A DNA stretch of 64,000 nt from a bacterium (GTDB taxonomy: Bacteria; Pseudomonadota; Gammaproteobacteria; Burkholderiales; Thiobacillaceae). Below are positions 44,486 to 51,909 of the stretch, in pieces. Location of the stretch: NCBI GenBank assembly GCA_009772925.1, contig WOUQ01000009.1, positions 1-64,000 on the forward strand, given 5' to 3'. Numbering within the stretch: position 1 is the first letter of the stretch; every line of letters begins with the position of its first letter. Below the pieces are notes generated by a model, which saw nothing but the letters and a program-made list of their open reading frames with translations, had not been told where the DNA came from and ran no database searches. A program made the translations under genes and the position numbers.

Positions 44486-45165
44486 GTACCCGCGCCCTGC
44501 TTGCCGGCGCGTTCGCGGTGACGGCCTTCCTGCTCGCCGGCTGTGGCGGCAAGCCGCCGCCCGCGAACTGGAAGATGGACGCCGTCAGCCAGTTGGAGTA
44601 CGCGCAACAGCGCTGGCTGGAGGGTGACGGGCGCGCGGCCGAACAGGCCCTCGGCAAGGCCCGCGCCGACATCGCCCGGTCCGGCCGCGTCGATCTGCTG
44701 GCGCGCGCCGAACTGGCTGCCTGCGCCGTCCGCGTCGCCAGCCTGGATTTCTCCCCCTGCGACGGCTACGAGCGGCTGGCGGCGGACGCCGCCGCCGAGG
44801 ACCGCGCCTATGTCCGTTTTCTCGCGGGAGACTGGAACGGCCTCGACGCCAGGCTGCTGCCCGCGCATTACGCCACCCTGATGGGCGCGAAGGAGGACGC
44901 CGCCGCCCGCCGCGCGGTGGCCGAGATCCAGGCGCCGCTGCCGCGTCTTGTCGCCGCCGCGCTCCTCTTCAAGACGAGCCGTGCCGATCCGGCCACCCTC
45001 GCGCTCGCCGTCGACACCGCTTCCGAGCGCGGCTGGCGGCGTCCCCTGCTGGCCTGGCTTGAGGTGAGCCTGCGCCGTGCCCAGGCCAGCGCGGACACGG
45101 ATGCCGCCGCGCGCATCCAGCGCCGCATCGACCTGGTCCTGGCTGGGAACGCCGTGCGCCCCTGA
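44482..45165 (+). CDS. Lipoprotein of the Mce operon
   Basis: 227 residues. Lipobox FLLAGC at about residue 20, then an alpha-helical, TPR-like body (LEYAQQRWLEGDGRAAEQALGKARADIAR). It is not an obvious PqiC/LptE-like auxiliary lipoprotein. Position at the end of the permease/ATPase-like/Mce operon and translational coupling suggest an accessory role at the outer membrane; function unknown. Confidence 0.7.
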   Translation: MSTRALLAGAFAVTAFLLAGCGGKPPPANWKMDAVSQLEYAQQRWLEGDGRAAEQALGKARADIARSGRVDLLARAELAACAVRVASLDFSPCDGYERLAADAAAEDRAYVRFLAGDWNGLDARLLPAHYATLMGAKEDAAARRAVAEIQAPLPRLVAAALLFKTSRADPATLALAVDTASERGWRRPLLAWLEVSLRRAQASADTDAAARIQRRIDLVLAGNAVRP

Positions 45166-45207
45166 AGCATGGGCAGCCGGCCGGGCATGCCGGGCTGGTT
45201 AATTCCG

Positions 45208-45245
45208 ACCAAGGCGCTTGGTTTATTAGTAATTGCTTATATAAT
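45208..45245 (+). promoter_or_regulatory. Promoter with overlapping palindromic operator for the YeeE/YedE genes
   Basis: -35 TTGGTT (45218-45223), 16 bases, -10 TATAAT (45240-45245). A palindrome ACCAAG-GCG-CTTGGT (45208-45222) covers the -35, which would suit a repressor. The AT-rich spacer (TTATTAGTAATTGC) contrasts with the GC-rich background. Confidence 0.7.
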
Positions 45246-45274
45246 CGTGCCGTAAAACCACATTGGAGAAGACC

Positions 45275-45832
45275 TTGGACTGGCTCATCCATCCCTGGCC
45301 CTGGTATGTCGCGGGGCCCATCATCGGTCTGATGGTGCCGCTCATGCTGTTCATCGGCAACCGTTCCTTCGGCATCTCCAACAACCTGCGCCACCTCTGC
45401 GCCATCACCCAGCCGCCCATGGTGGAGGTCGACTTCTTTCGCTACAACTGGAAGGAGCACACCTGGAGCCTGGTCTTCGTCATCGGCACGGCCCTCGGCG
45501 GCTATCTCGCCGGTGTGGTGTTCGCCGACCCGAATCCGGTGCAGCTCTCGCCGGCCGCCCAGGACATGCTGCTGTCCTGGGGCTTTCTGCTGCCGGAAGG
45601 CAAGCTGGTTCCCGACGAACTGTTCCTCACCAGCGTGCGCAATTTCACCTTCCTGTTCGCCTGCGGCGTGCTGGTGGGCTTCGGCACCCGCTATGCCGGT
45701 GGCTGCACCTCCGGCCACGCCATCACGGGGCTGTCCACCCTGCAACTGCCCTCCCTCTACGCGGTGCTGGGCATCTTCGGCGGCGGCCTGATCGCCTCCT
45801 GGTTCCTGGTTCCCCATATGCTCGTGGGATGA
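45275..45832 (+). CDS. YeeE/YedE-family sulfur-compound permease, first half
   Basis: 185 residues, about five membrane helices. DUF395 motif [22 protein letters not shown] with the family cysteine. Members such as TsuA import thiosulfate. The TTG start at 45275 is chosen for the GGAGAAGACC ribosome site, the same leader used by other genes here (20971 and 32830). A strong promoter lies 30 bases upstream. The second half is encoded by the next gene. Confidence 0.85.
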   Translation: MDWLIHPWPWYVAGPIIGLMVPLMLFIGNRSFGISNNLRHLCAITQPPMVEVDFFRYNWKEHTWSLVFVIGTALGGYLAGVVFADPNPVQLSPAAQDMLLSWGFLLPEGKLVPDELFLTSVRNFTFLFACGVLVGFGTRYAGGCTSGHAITGLSTLQLPSLYAVLGIFGGGLIASWFLVPHMLVG

Positions 45833-45839
45833 CGCCATC

Positions 45840-46259
45840 ATGTTCCGCTATCTGCCCTATCTGCTGGTCGGCATCCTGTTCGGCTTCGTCCTGGTGAAGT
45901 CGGAAGCCGCCTCCTGGTACCGCATCCAGGAGATGTTTCATTTCCAGAGCTTCCACATGTTTGGCATCCTGTTCTCGGCCATCATCACCGCCCTTGTCAG
46001 CATCCAGATCGTCAAGCGCCTCGGCCACAAGAAAGCCCTGGACGGCCAGGTCATCGACATCCCGGAAAAGGCCCCCGGCACCGTCAGCTATGTGCTGGGC
46101 GGACTCATCTTCGGTTTCGGCTGGGGCCTCGTCGGCCTCTGTCCCGGCCCCATGTTCGCCATGGCCGGCACCGGCTCGCTGGGCGCCATGGTGGTGCTGG
46201 CCGGCGCCCTGCACGGCACCTGGCTGTACGGCGCCCTCAAGCAGCACCTGCCGCATTGA
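45840..46259 (+). CDS. YeeE/YedE-family permease, second half
   Basis: 139 residues, about four membrane helices, with FGWGLVGLCPGPMFAMAGTGS carrying the second DUF395 cysteine motif. Together with the preceding gene it makes a two-chain version of the fused YeeE/YedE transporter. Seven bases separate the two genes. Likely cargo is thiosulfate or another small sulfur species, given the adjacent sulfide-oxidation genes (inference). Confidence 0.85.
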   Translation: MFRYLPYLLVGILFGFVLVKSEAASWYRIQEMFHFQSFHMFGILFSAIITALVSIQIVKRLGHKKALDGQVIDIPEKAPGTVSYVLGGLIFGFGWGLVGLCPGPMFAMAGTGSLGAMVVLAGALHGTWLYGALKQHLPH

Positions 46260-46276
46260 GAAAATGAACCGACAGA

Positions 46277-46307
46277 TCAAAGGGTTTCTTTGACAGCCCC
46301 CCCTGTC
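46277..46307. promoter_or_regulatory. Two adjacent small palindromes upstream of the SCP2-like gene
   Basis: TCAAAG-N5-CTTTGA (46277-46293) followed by GACAG-N6-CTGTC (46292-46307). Operator-like, purpose unknown. Confidence 0.4.
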
Positions 46308-46379
46308 GAGGCTAACCTTGCACAGCCATTTACCGCCCGCTTCACGCGGTTTGCATCGCAACGTTCGGAGGAGAACACC

Positions 46380-46883
46380 ATGCGCATCAGCACCATCGCC
46401 CTGGCCGCAGCCGGCCTGCTTTCCCTGTCCGCCCAGGCGGCCCCCCTGATGTCCGCCGAGTGGGCGGGCCAGGCCTGCCAGGCCTGGAACAAGAACCCCG
46501 TGCTCACCGATGAACTGGCCGAGCGCTGGATCAAGAACGACGGCGGTCGCGGCTACAAGATCATCCATATGTACCGCACCGACTGCGGCGAGAACACCAA
46601 GGTGGAATTGGTCATCTCCGGCCAGGGCGGCAAGGCCCTCTGCACCTACGGCGGCCCGATCAAGAACACCAGCCTGAACGATGACATGGACTACGTCATG
46701 CACGCCGAGACCAAGCGCTGGCGCGAGATGGGCGCCGGCGAATACGGCCCCATGCGCGCCATGATGTTCGGCCGCCTCAAGTTCCAGGGTCCGAAGGCGG
46801 AAGCCATGCGCGTCATGGGCCCCTTCGAGCAGTTCCTGCTGATGCCCGGCAAGGTGCCCGGCGACGACGCCTGCCCGAAATAA
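46380..46883 (+). CDS. Secreted SCP2-like (sterol carrier fold) protein
   Basis: 167 residues. Signal peptide MRISTIALAAAGLLSLSAQAA, then an SCP2-like domain: YKIIHMYRTDCGENTKVEL, DMDYVMHAETKRWREMGAGEYGPMRAMMFGRLKFQG. Four cysteines (CQAW, DCGE, LCTY, DACP) may form disulfides. SCP2-like proteins bind hydrophobic molecules; in sulfur-oxidiser loci they occur beside YeeE/YedE genes. GGAGGAG precedes the ATG. A terminator follows. Confidence 0.78.
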   Translation: MRISTIALAAAGLLSLSAQAAPLMSAEWAGQACQAWNKNPVLTDELAERWIKNDGGRGYKIIHMYRTDCGENTKVELVISGQGGKALCTYGGPIKNTSLNDDMDYVMHAETKRWREMGAGEYGPMRAMMFGRLKFQGPKAEAMRVMGPFEQFLLMPGKVPGDDACPK

Positions 46884-46904
46884 GCTGCGCTTCATTCCGC
46901 TCAA

Positions 46905-46928
46905 AGGCCCGCTTCGGCGGGCTTTTTC
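46905..46928 (+). terminator. Rho-independent terminator after the SCP2-like gene
   Basis: GCCCGC-TTCG-GCGGGC with a TTTTT run, ending the permease/SCP2 transcription unit. Confidence 0.85.
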
Positions 46929-47101
46929 TTGCCTGCCGCGAACAGCCCGGATGATGCGGCGCAAAAGAAATCAGCCGTTTATCGGATATCGGCCACCCCA
47001 CGCCGGCACATTACTACCAATCCGACTCTGCGCCTGTTTCCGCCTGCACCCGTGAAAACCAATATCCACGCGGTTTTCAGACCCGCAGATATCAATAAAA
47101 T

Positions 47102-47144
47102 TTGATAGGCATCAAGGAATACCCCCCTGGCTTGTTTCTACTAT
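47102..47144 (+). promoter_or_regulatory. FNR/ANR-type class II promoter of the cytochrome/flavoprotein/nitrite reductase operon
   Basis: Perfect FNR box TTGAT-AGGC-ATCAA (47102-47115). A -10 TACTAT at 47139-47144 puts the box centre at about -42, the class II activation position. The remaining 319-base gap holds the preceding terminator and an AT-richer stretch; AATACCCCC (47118-47126) and GGGGGTATT (47164-47172) form an inverted pair around the start site. Confidence 0.85.
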
Positions 47145-47202
47145 GGGCACCCCTATGGCGGATGGGGGTATTTCCTGTCTGCCGTTACCCATGGAGGAGA
47201 CG

Positions 47203-47775
47203 ATGCGTAACAAACTGCTGATCGCCCTGGCCAGCCTCGGCCTGGCTTCCCTGACCGCCCAGGCCGGCCCCACCGAAGACCTGGCGCGTACCTGCAATGC
47301 CTGCCATGGCCTGAACGGCGTGTCCGTCGGGCCGAACATGCCCAATATCGCCGGGCTGCCCGAGAAGTACCTGAAAACCCTGCTGTTGCAGTGGAAGAGC
47401 GGAGAACGCTACGCCGCCACCATGGACCGCCACGTCAAGGGCTACACCGAGGATGAACTGGCCAAGCTGGCCACTTACTTCTCCAAGCTGCCCTACGTCG
47501 CCGTGGTGCAGAAGGCCGACGACAAGGTCGTCGCCCAGGGCAAGAGTGCCACGGAGCGTTGCGAGACCTGCCACGGCGCCACCGGCGGCCAGCCGGATGA
47601 CGACGAGACACCGAAGATCAACGGCCAGTGGGCGCAATACATGGAACTCGAGATGATGAAGTACCGCGTCGAGACCACCAAGATGCCCCACAAGAAGATG
47701 CGCGGCAACGTGAAGAGGCTGGCCGAGGAGGATGTGCCCGCCGCCGCCAAGTACTACGCTGCCCAGCCCAAGTAA
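47203..47775 (+). CDS. Diheme cytochrome c (FccA/cytochrome c4-like)
   Basis: 190 residues. Signal peptide ending AQAG, haem sites CNACH and CETCH, and two similar halves. Size and two-domain layout match the diheme FccA subunit of purple-sulfur flavocytochrome c and cytochrome c4. Directly followed (10 bases) by an FccB-like flavoprotein gene. CATGGAGGAGACG ribosome site. First gene behind the FNR-type promoter. Confidence 0.9.
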   Translation: MRNKLLIALASLGLASLTAQAGPTEDLARTCNACHGLNGVSVGPNMPNIAGLPEKYLKTLLLQWKSGERYAATMDRHVKGYTEDELAKLATYFSKLPYVAVVQKADDKVVAQGKSATERCETCHGATGGQPDDDETPKINGQWAQYMELEMMKYRVETTKMPHKKMRGNVKRLAEEDVPAAAKYYAAQPK

Positions 47776-47785
47776 GGAGACCAGA

Positions 47786-49120
47786 ATGAGCTTCAATCGT
47801 CGCGAATTTCTCAAGACCCTGGGCACCACCTCGGTCATCGTTCCCCTCACCGCCTGCGCCTCGCCCTCGGGTGGTGGCAAGAGCGCCGGCAAGGGCGCCG
47901 GCAAGGCCCGCGTGGTGGTGGTGGGCGGCGGCTTCGGTGGCGCCACCGCGGCCAAATATCTGAAGATCGGCGACTCCAGCCTGGATGTCACCCTGGTCGA
48001 GCGCGAGAAGACCTTCACCTCCTGCCCGCTGTCCAACGAGTTCATCAGCGGCCACGGCACCCTGGACTATCTGCAAGCCGGCTATGACGGCCTCATGAAG
48101 CGCGGTGTCAACGTCGTCTTCGACGACGCGGTGGCCATCGACGCCGGCAAGAAAACCGTCAAGCTGAAGAGCGGCAAGAGCCTGAACTACGATTTCCTGG
48201 TGCTGTCCCCCGGCATCGACTTCAACTGGAAGGGCGTCGAGGGCTACACCGAGCAGGTCGCCAACACCACCCATCCGCACGCCTACAAGGCCGGCCCCCA
48301 GAGCGTCGCCCTGAAGAAGCAGTTGGAAGGCATGAAGGATGGCCAGACCTTCCTCATCACCGTGCCGCCCGGACCCTTCCGCTGCCCGCCCGGACCCTAC
48401 GAGCGCGCCTCGCAGGTGGCCCACTACTTCAAGAAGAAGGGCATGATGAAGTCGAAAGTGCTCATCGCCGACTCCAACGACTCCTTCTCCAAGAAAGGCC
48501 TGTTCGAACAGGCCTGGAAGATGCACTACCCCGGCATGATCGAATGGGTGGCCGGCGCCTCCGGCGGCAAGGTGGTCAAGTTCGATCCCAAGAGCAACAC
48601 CGCCTCCAGCGACTTCAACGACTTCAAGGGCGACGTCGTCAACATCATCCCGCCGCACCATGCCGGCCTCATCGCCATGAACACCGGCCTCACCAACGAC
48701 AAGGGCTGGTGCACCGTCGACATGCTGACCATGGAATCCACCGTGCAGAAGGACATCTACGTGGTCGGCGATTCCTGCCTGCACGGCGACCTGCCGGTCT
48801 ATGGCGCGCCCAAGTCCGCGCACATGGCCAACACCCAGGCCAAGGTCGCGGTCGGCGCCATCCTCGCCAAGATCAACGGCGTACCGGCGCCCGAGCCCTT
48901 CTTCGTCAATACCTGCTATAGCGTGGCGGAGAAGGACTGGGGCTTCTCGGTGGTGCACATCTACCGGATCAAGGACGGCAAGCTGGTGTACGACACCAAG
49001 GCTGGCGGCATCAGCCCGGTCAACCTGCCCGACGAGGCGCAACTCAAGCTGCAGCGCAAGCTGGAGTCCGAGTATGTGCACGGCTGGTTCAAGAACATCA
49101 TGGCGGACGCATTCGCCTGA
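47786..49120 (+). CDS. fccB: Flavocytochrome c sulfide dehydrogenase flavoprotein subunit (FccB/SoxF-like), copy 2
   Basis: 444 residues. Tat signal NRREFLKTLGTTSV with a TACAS site, a Gly/Lys-rich linker, FAD motif VVVVGGGFGGATAAKYL, and the three family cysteines in FTSCPLSN, FRCPPGPYERA and GWCTVDM. C-terminal FCSD domain with FVNTCYSVAEKDWGF. Clearly paralogous to the 32830 protein. Electrons from sulfide (or a related donor) would go to the diheme cytochrome encoded upstream. The following nitrite reductase is on the same strand, 147 bases away, with no terminator between. Confidence 0.92.
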   Translation: MSFNRREFLKTLGTTSVIVPLTACASPSGGGKSAGKGAGKARVVVVGGGFGGATAAKYLKIGDSSLDVTLVEREKTFTSCPLSNEFISGHGTLDYLQAGYDGLMKRGVNVVFDDAVAIDAGKKTVKLKSGKSLNYDFLVLSPGIDFNWKGVEGYTEQVANTTHPHAYKAGPQSVALKKQLEGMKDGQTFLITVPPGPFRCPPGPYERASQVAHYFKKKGMMKSKVLIADSNDSFSKKGLFEQAWKMHYPGMIEWVAGASGGKVVKFDPKSNTASSDFNDFKGDVVNIIPPHHAGLIAMNTGLTNDKGWCTVDMLTMESTVQKDIYVVGDSCLHGDLPVYGAPKSAHMANTQAKVAVGAILAKINGVPAPEPFFVNTCYSVAEKDWGFSVVHIYRIKDGKLVYDTKAGGISPVNLPDEAQLKLQRKLESEYVHGWFKNIMADAFA

Positions 49121-49160
49121 TTGCAGCAAGAGCTGACTTCACGCAAGGAAAAGGAGGCTT

Positions 49161-49193
49161 ATGACAGACGCGCAACTCATCACCGCAAGGTAG
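49161..49193 (+). CDS. Possible ten-residue leader peptide upstream of the octaheme reductase
   Basis: ATG preceded by AAGGAGG three bases upstream encodes MTDAQLITAR then TAG. No regulatory codon run is obvious. It could be a translated leader or chance. Confidence 0.3.
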   Translation: MTDAQLITAR

Positions 49194-49267
49194 TGAAACC
49201 GGCTGGCCCACGCGTTTGTTGTGTTGCACCGGGCCACCAAACGAGGGTAATTCAAAAGGAGATGGAC

Positions 49268-51115
49268 ATGAGTAGATTGAGCATGTGGAGCCGAATGGCG
49301 TCAGGCTTGGCCGCCGCGCTATTCGCCTTTGGCGTGCAGGCATCGGTGGCCAAGCCGGTGATGCCGGCGCCGGAGCCCGCCAAAGCACCGCCGCCGAAGA
49401 TGGTGGACGCCAAGAAGTGTTATTCCTGCCACGAAAATGTGGAGGAATGGCACACCAATGGTCGTCACGCCTCGGTCAACTGCGCCTATTGCCATACCGC
49501 AGAGGAGCACCTGAAGACCGCCAAGGGCAGCAACATGGGCACGCGTCCGGGCACCAGCAAGGACCACCGCGCCTGCGCCACCTGCCACACGCAGCAGTAC
49601 AACGACTTCGTGCAGATCAACTACGAGTCCAAGGCGCGGCATGAAAAGGCCGATCCGAAGAGCGTGTCGCCGAAGTTCGACAAGCTGATCGACGGCTTCG
49701 GCTTCTCCAAGGAGCACGCCGAGCCCCGTTCGCACGCCTTCATGCTGGTCGACCAGTGGGCGGTGGATCGCTCCTTCGGCGGCCGCATGCAGTGGAAGGA
49801 CTGGACCTATCAGTCGAAGGCCGAACTGGCCGCGAACGGCGCCTGGAACGTGATGCGTGACCTGGATCCCAGCACCTCCGACCAGAAGCGCATGATGCGC
49901 CAGACCGTGACCGCGGTGAACCCAGTGTGCATGAACTGCAAGACGCAGGATCACATCCTCGACTGGAAGTACATGGGCGATCCGGATCCCAAGGCCAAGT
50001 GGGCCCGCACCTCCTCGACGGTGGAGTTCGCGCGCGCCATGAGCCATCCGCTGAACTGCTTCTACTGCCACGACCCGCACTCGACCGGCCCGCGCGTGGT
50101 GCGTGATGCGCTGATCAACGCCGTGGTCGACCGCAAGCTCGGCACCTATCCGTACGATCCGGTGAAGAGCGAGCAGACCAAGATGACCAAGGTCGTCTTC
50201 CAGCGTGGCGGCGAGGACTTCCGCGCCATCGGCATGCTGTCCAGATCCGACTCCGTGGTGATGTGCGCCCAGTGCCACGTCGAATACACCTGCGGAACCG
50301 GCTGGGACTGCTCCGACCCGAAGAACCACACCCCCGTGGGCATGGCTGACCGCCGCACCAACCTGTTCCAGTGGGCGAACGTGTTCGACTACAAGAGCGT
50401 CGCGGTGGACCAGTACAAGTTCAAGGACTTCAAGCACACCTTGACCGGCGCCTTCCTGCCCAAGATCCAGCACCCGGAAACGGAAGTGTTCTGGGGCTCG
50501 AAGCACGAGCGCGCAGGCGTGGAGTGCAAGGACTGCCACATGCCCAAGCAGAAGGCGGCCAACGGCAAGACCTGGACCTCGCACGCGCAGAAGTCGCCGC
50601 GCTACCGCGTCAAGGAAACCTGCCTGACCTGCCACAAGGACTGGAGCGAGAAGGAAGCGCTGTACCAGATCGACTCCATCCAGGCCTACATCCGCGGCAA
50701 GGTCATGAAAGCCGAGCACCATCTGTCGGACTTCATCGACTGGATCAACCGCGCCCAGTGGAGCGGAAAGGTCTCCGAGGACATCCTGAACAAGGCCTAC
50801 GACCTGCAGTATGACGCCAACCTGTATTGGGAATGGTGGACCGCCGAGAACTCCGTCGGCTTCCATAACCCGCAGGATGCGCGCGAGTCGCTGACCCGCT
50901 CGGCCGATGCTTCCCTGGAAGGCATCAACATGCTGAAGAAGGCGATGGGCGTGGACGTGATCGCGGCGAAAGTCGGCCGTGAGAATTCCACCACCCCGAC
51001 GCCGCCGACGCCGAACCAGCTGCCGCCCGGACCGGCCGGCCAGCCGAGCGCCGGCAAGCGTGCCGTCGACGCCCTCGGTGAGAACGCCTGGAAACCGTTC
51101 CTGCCGAAGAAGTAA
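49268..51115 (+). CDS. Octaheme cytochrome c nitrite reductase (ONR/TvNiR type)
   Basis: 615 residues. Signal peptide about 1-27. Eight haem motifs: CYSCH 51, CAYCH 72, CATCH 103, CMNCK 221, CFYCH 264, CAQCH 333, CKDCH 420, CLTCH 452. The lysine-ligated fourth motif followed by four CxxCH is the NrfA pentahaem pattern with three extra N-terminal haems, the hallmark of octaheme nitrite reductase. Active-site residues fit: R168, K225, Y340 with C342 (YTC, the Tyr-Cys link known in the Thioalkalivibrio enzyme), Q401 and H402 in KIQHPE. It reduces nitrite to ammonium; hydroxylamine and sulfite are also substrates in the family. ATG 49268 is chosen because AAGGAG lies six bases upstream. Confidence 0.9.
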   Translation: MSRLSMWSRMASGLAAALFAFGVQASVAKPVMPAPEPAKAPPPKMVDAKKCYSCHENVEEWHTNGRHASVNCAYCHTAEEHLKTAKGSNMGTRPGTSKDHRACATCHTQQYNDFVQINYESKARHEKADPKSVSPKFDKLIDGFGFSKEHAEPRSHAFMLVDQWAVDRSFGGRMQWKDWTYQSKAELAANGAWNVMRDLDPSTSDQKRMMRQTVTAVNPVCMNCKTQDHILDWKYMGDPDPKAKWARTSSTVEFARAMSHPLNCFYCHDPHSTGPRVVRDALINAVVDRKLGTYPYDPVKSEQTKMTKVVFQRGGEDFRAIGMLSRSDSVVMCAQCHVEYTCGTGWDCSDPKNHTPVGMADRRTNLFQWANVFDYKSVAVDQYKFKDFKHTLTGAFLPKIQHPETEVFWGSKHERAGVECKDCHMPKQKAANGKTWTSHAQKSPRYRVKETCLTCHKDWSEKEALYQIDSIQAYIRGKVMKAEHHLSDFIDWINRAQWSGKVSEDILNKAYDLQYDANLYWEWWTAENSVGFHNPQDARESLTRSADASLEGINMLKKAMGVDVIAAKVGRENSTTPTPPTPNQLPPGPAGQPSAGKRAVDALGENAWKPFLPKK

Positions 51116-51124
51116 ACGAAATCC

Positions 51125-51186
51125 CCGGGCATCGACCGATGCCCGGCCAGTCTGAGAGGGGAGCGGAGCAATCCGCTCCCCTTTTT
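51125..51186 (+). terminator. Double hairpin terminator after the octaheme reductase
   Basis: A first hairpin CCGGGCATCG-ACC-GATGCCCGG (51125-51146 region) is followed by GGGGAGCGG-AGCAAT-CCGCTCCCC and TTTTT (51158-51186). Confidence 0.92.
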
Positions 51187-51255
51187 ATTGAGAGCCCCGT
51201 TTTTTGAACGGCTGTTGTCCGTTATGCTCTCGCGATTCCGAAACCAAGCCTCTTG

Positions 51256-51909
51256 ATGCCCGACGACGCACTGCTTTCCGTTCACGACCTGGCCTGCGCC
51301 CGCGGCGAGCGGCTGTTGTTCAAGGACATGAATTTCACGGTCGGCGCCGGCGAACTGCTGCTGGTGCAGGGCGGCAACGGCCAGGGCAAGACCAGCCTGC
51401 TGCGCCTGCTCACCGGTCTGGCCCGCCCGGAAGCGGGGGAAATCCGCTGGCGCGGCGAACCCATCGGCAAGTGCCGCGACCTGTTCCACGCCGAGATGAT
51501 CTATCTGGGTCACGCCAACGGCGTCAAGGACGACCTCGACCCCATTGAAAACCTGCGATTCGCCGAGGGCCTGCAAGGCCGCGCCTTCGAGCGCGAGCGC
51601 GCCATCGACCTGCTGCAACGCCTGGGCCTGTCGCGCTGCCTGGACCTGCCCTGCCGCGTGCTGTCCTTCGGCCAGCGCCGCCGCGTCGCCCTCTCCGCCC
51701 TGCTGCTGGCCGACGCGAAGCTGTGGATCCTCGACGAACCGCTCACCGGCCTGGACGTGCACGCCGTGGCGCTGATGGAAGGCCTCATCCGCGACCACCT
51801 GGCCGCCGGCGGCATGGCGGTGGCCACCACGCACCAGGCCCTCAACCTGGAGGGCGTCAAGGTGCAAAGGCTGCTGGTCGGCAACGTGGCGATTCCGGAG
51901 ATGGCGTGA
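51256..51909 (+). CDS. ccmA: Haem exporter ATPase CcmA
   Basis: 217 residues. ABC ATPase with Walker A QGGNGQGKTSLLRLL, signature LSFGQRRRVALSALLL, Walker B LWILDEPLTGLD and a switch histidine in TTHQAL. With CcmB it drives release of haem-loaded CcmE from CcmC in cytochrome c maturation. First gene of a nine-gene ccm cluster directly downstream of the multihaem operon. ATG 51256 follows a TTG in frame by one codon. Confidence 0.95.
   Translation: MPDDALLSVHDLACARGERLLFKDMNFTVGAGELLLVQGGNGQGKTSLLRLLTGLARPEAGEIRWRGEPIGKCRDLFHAEMIYLGHANGVKDDLDPIENLRFAEGLQGRAFERERAIDLLQRLGLSRCLDLPCRVLSFGQRRRVALSALLLADAKLWILDEPLTGLDVHAVALMEGLIRDHLAAGGMAVATTHQALNLEGVKVQRLLVGNVAIPEMA

Noticed and set aside
49268-51115. 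Identity as MccA-type sulfite reductase or hydroxylamine oxidoreductase
   Set aside because: There is no long CX15-17CH haem motif as in MccA, and haem 4 is CxxCK followed by the NrfA-like QHPE block, which neither MccA nor HAO has.
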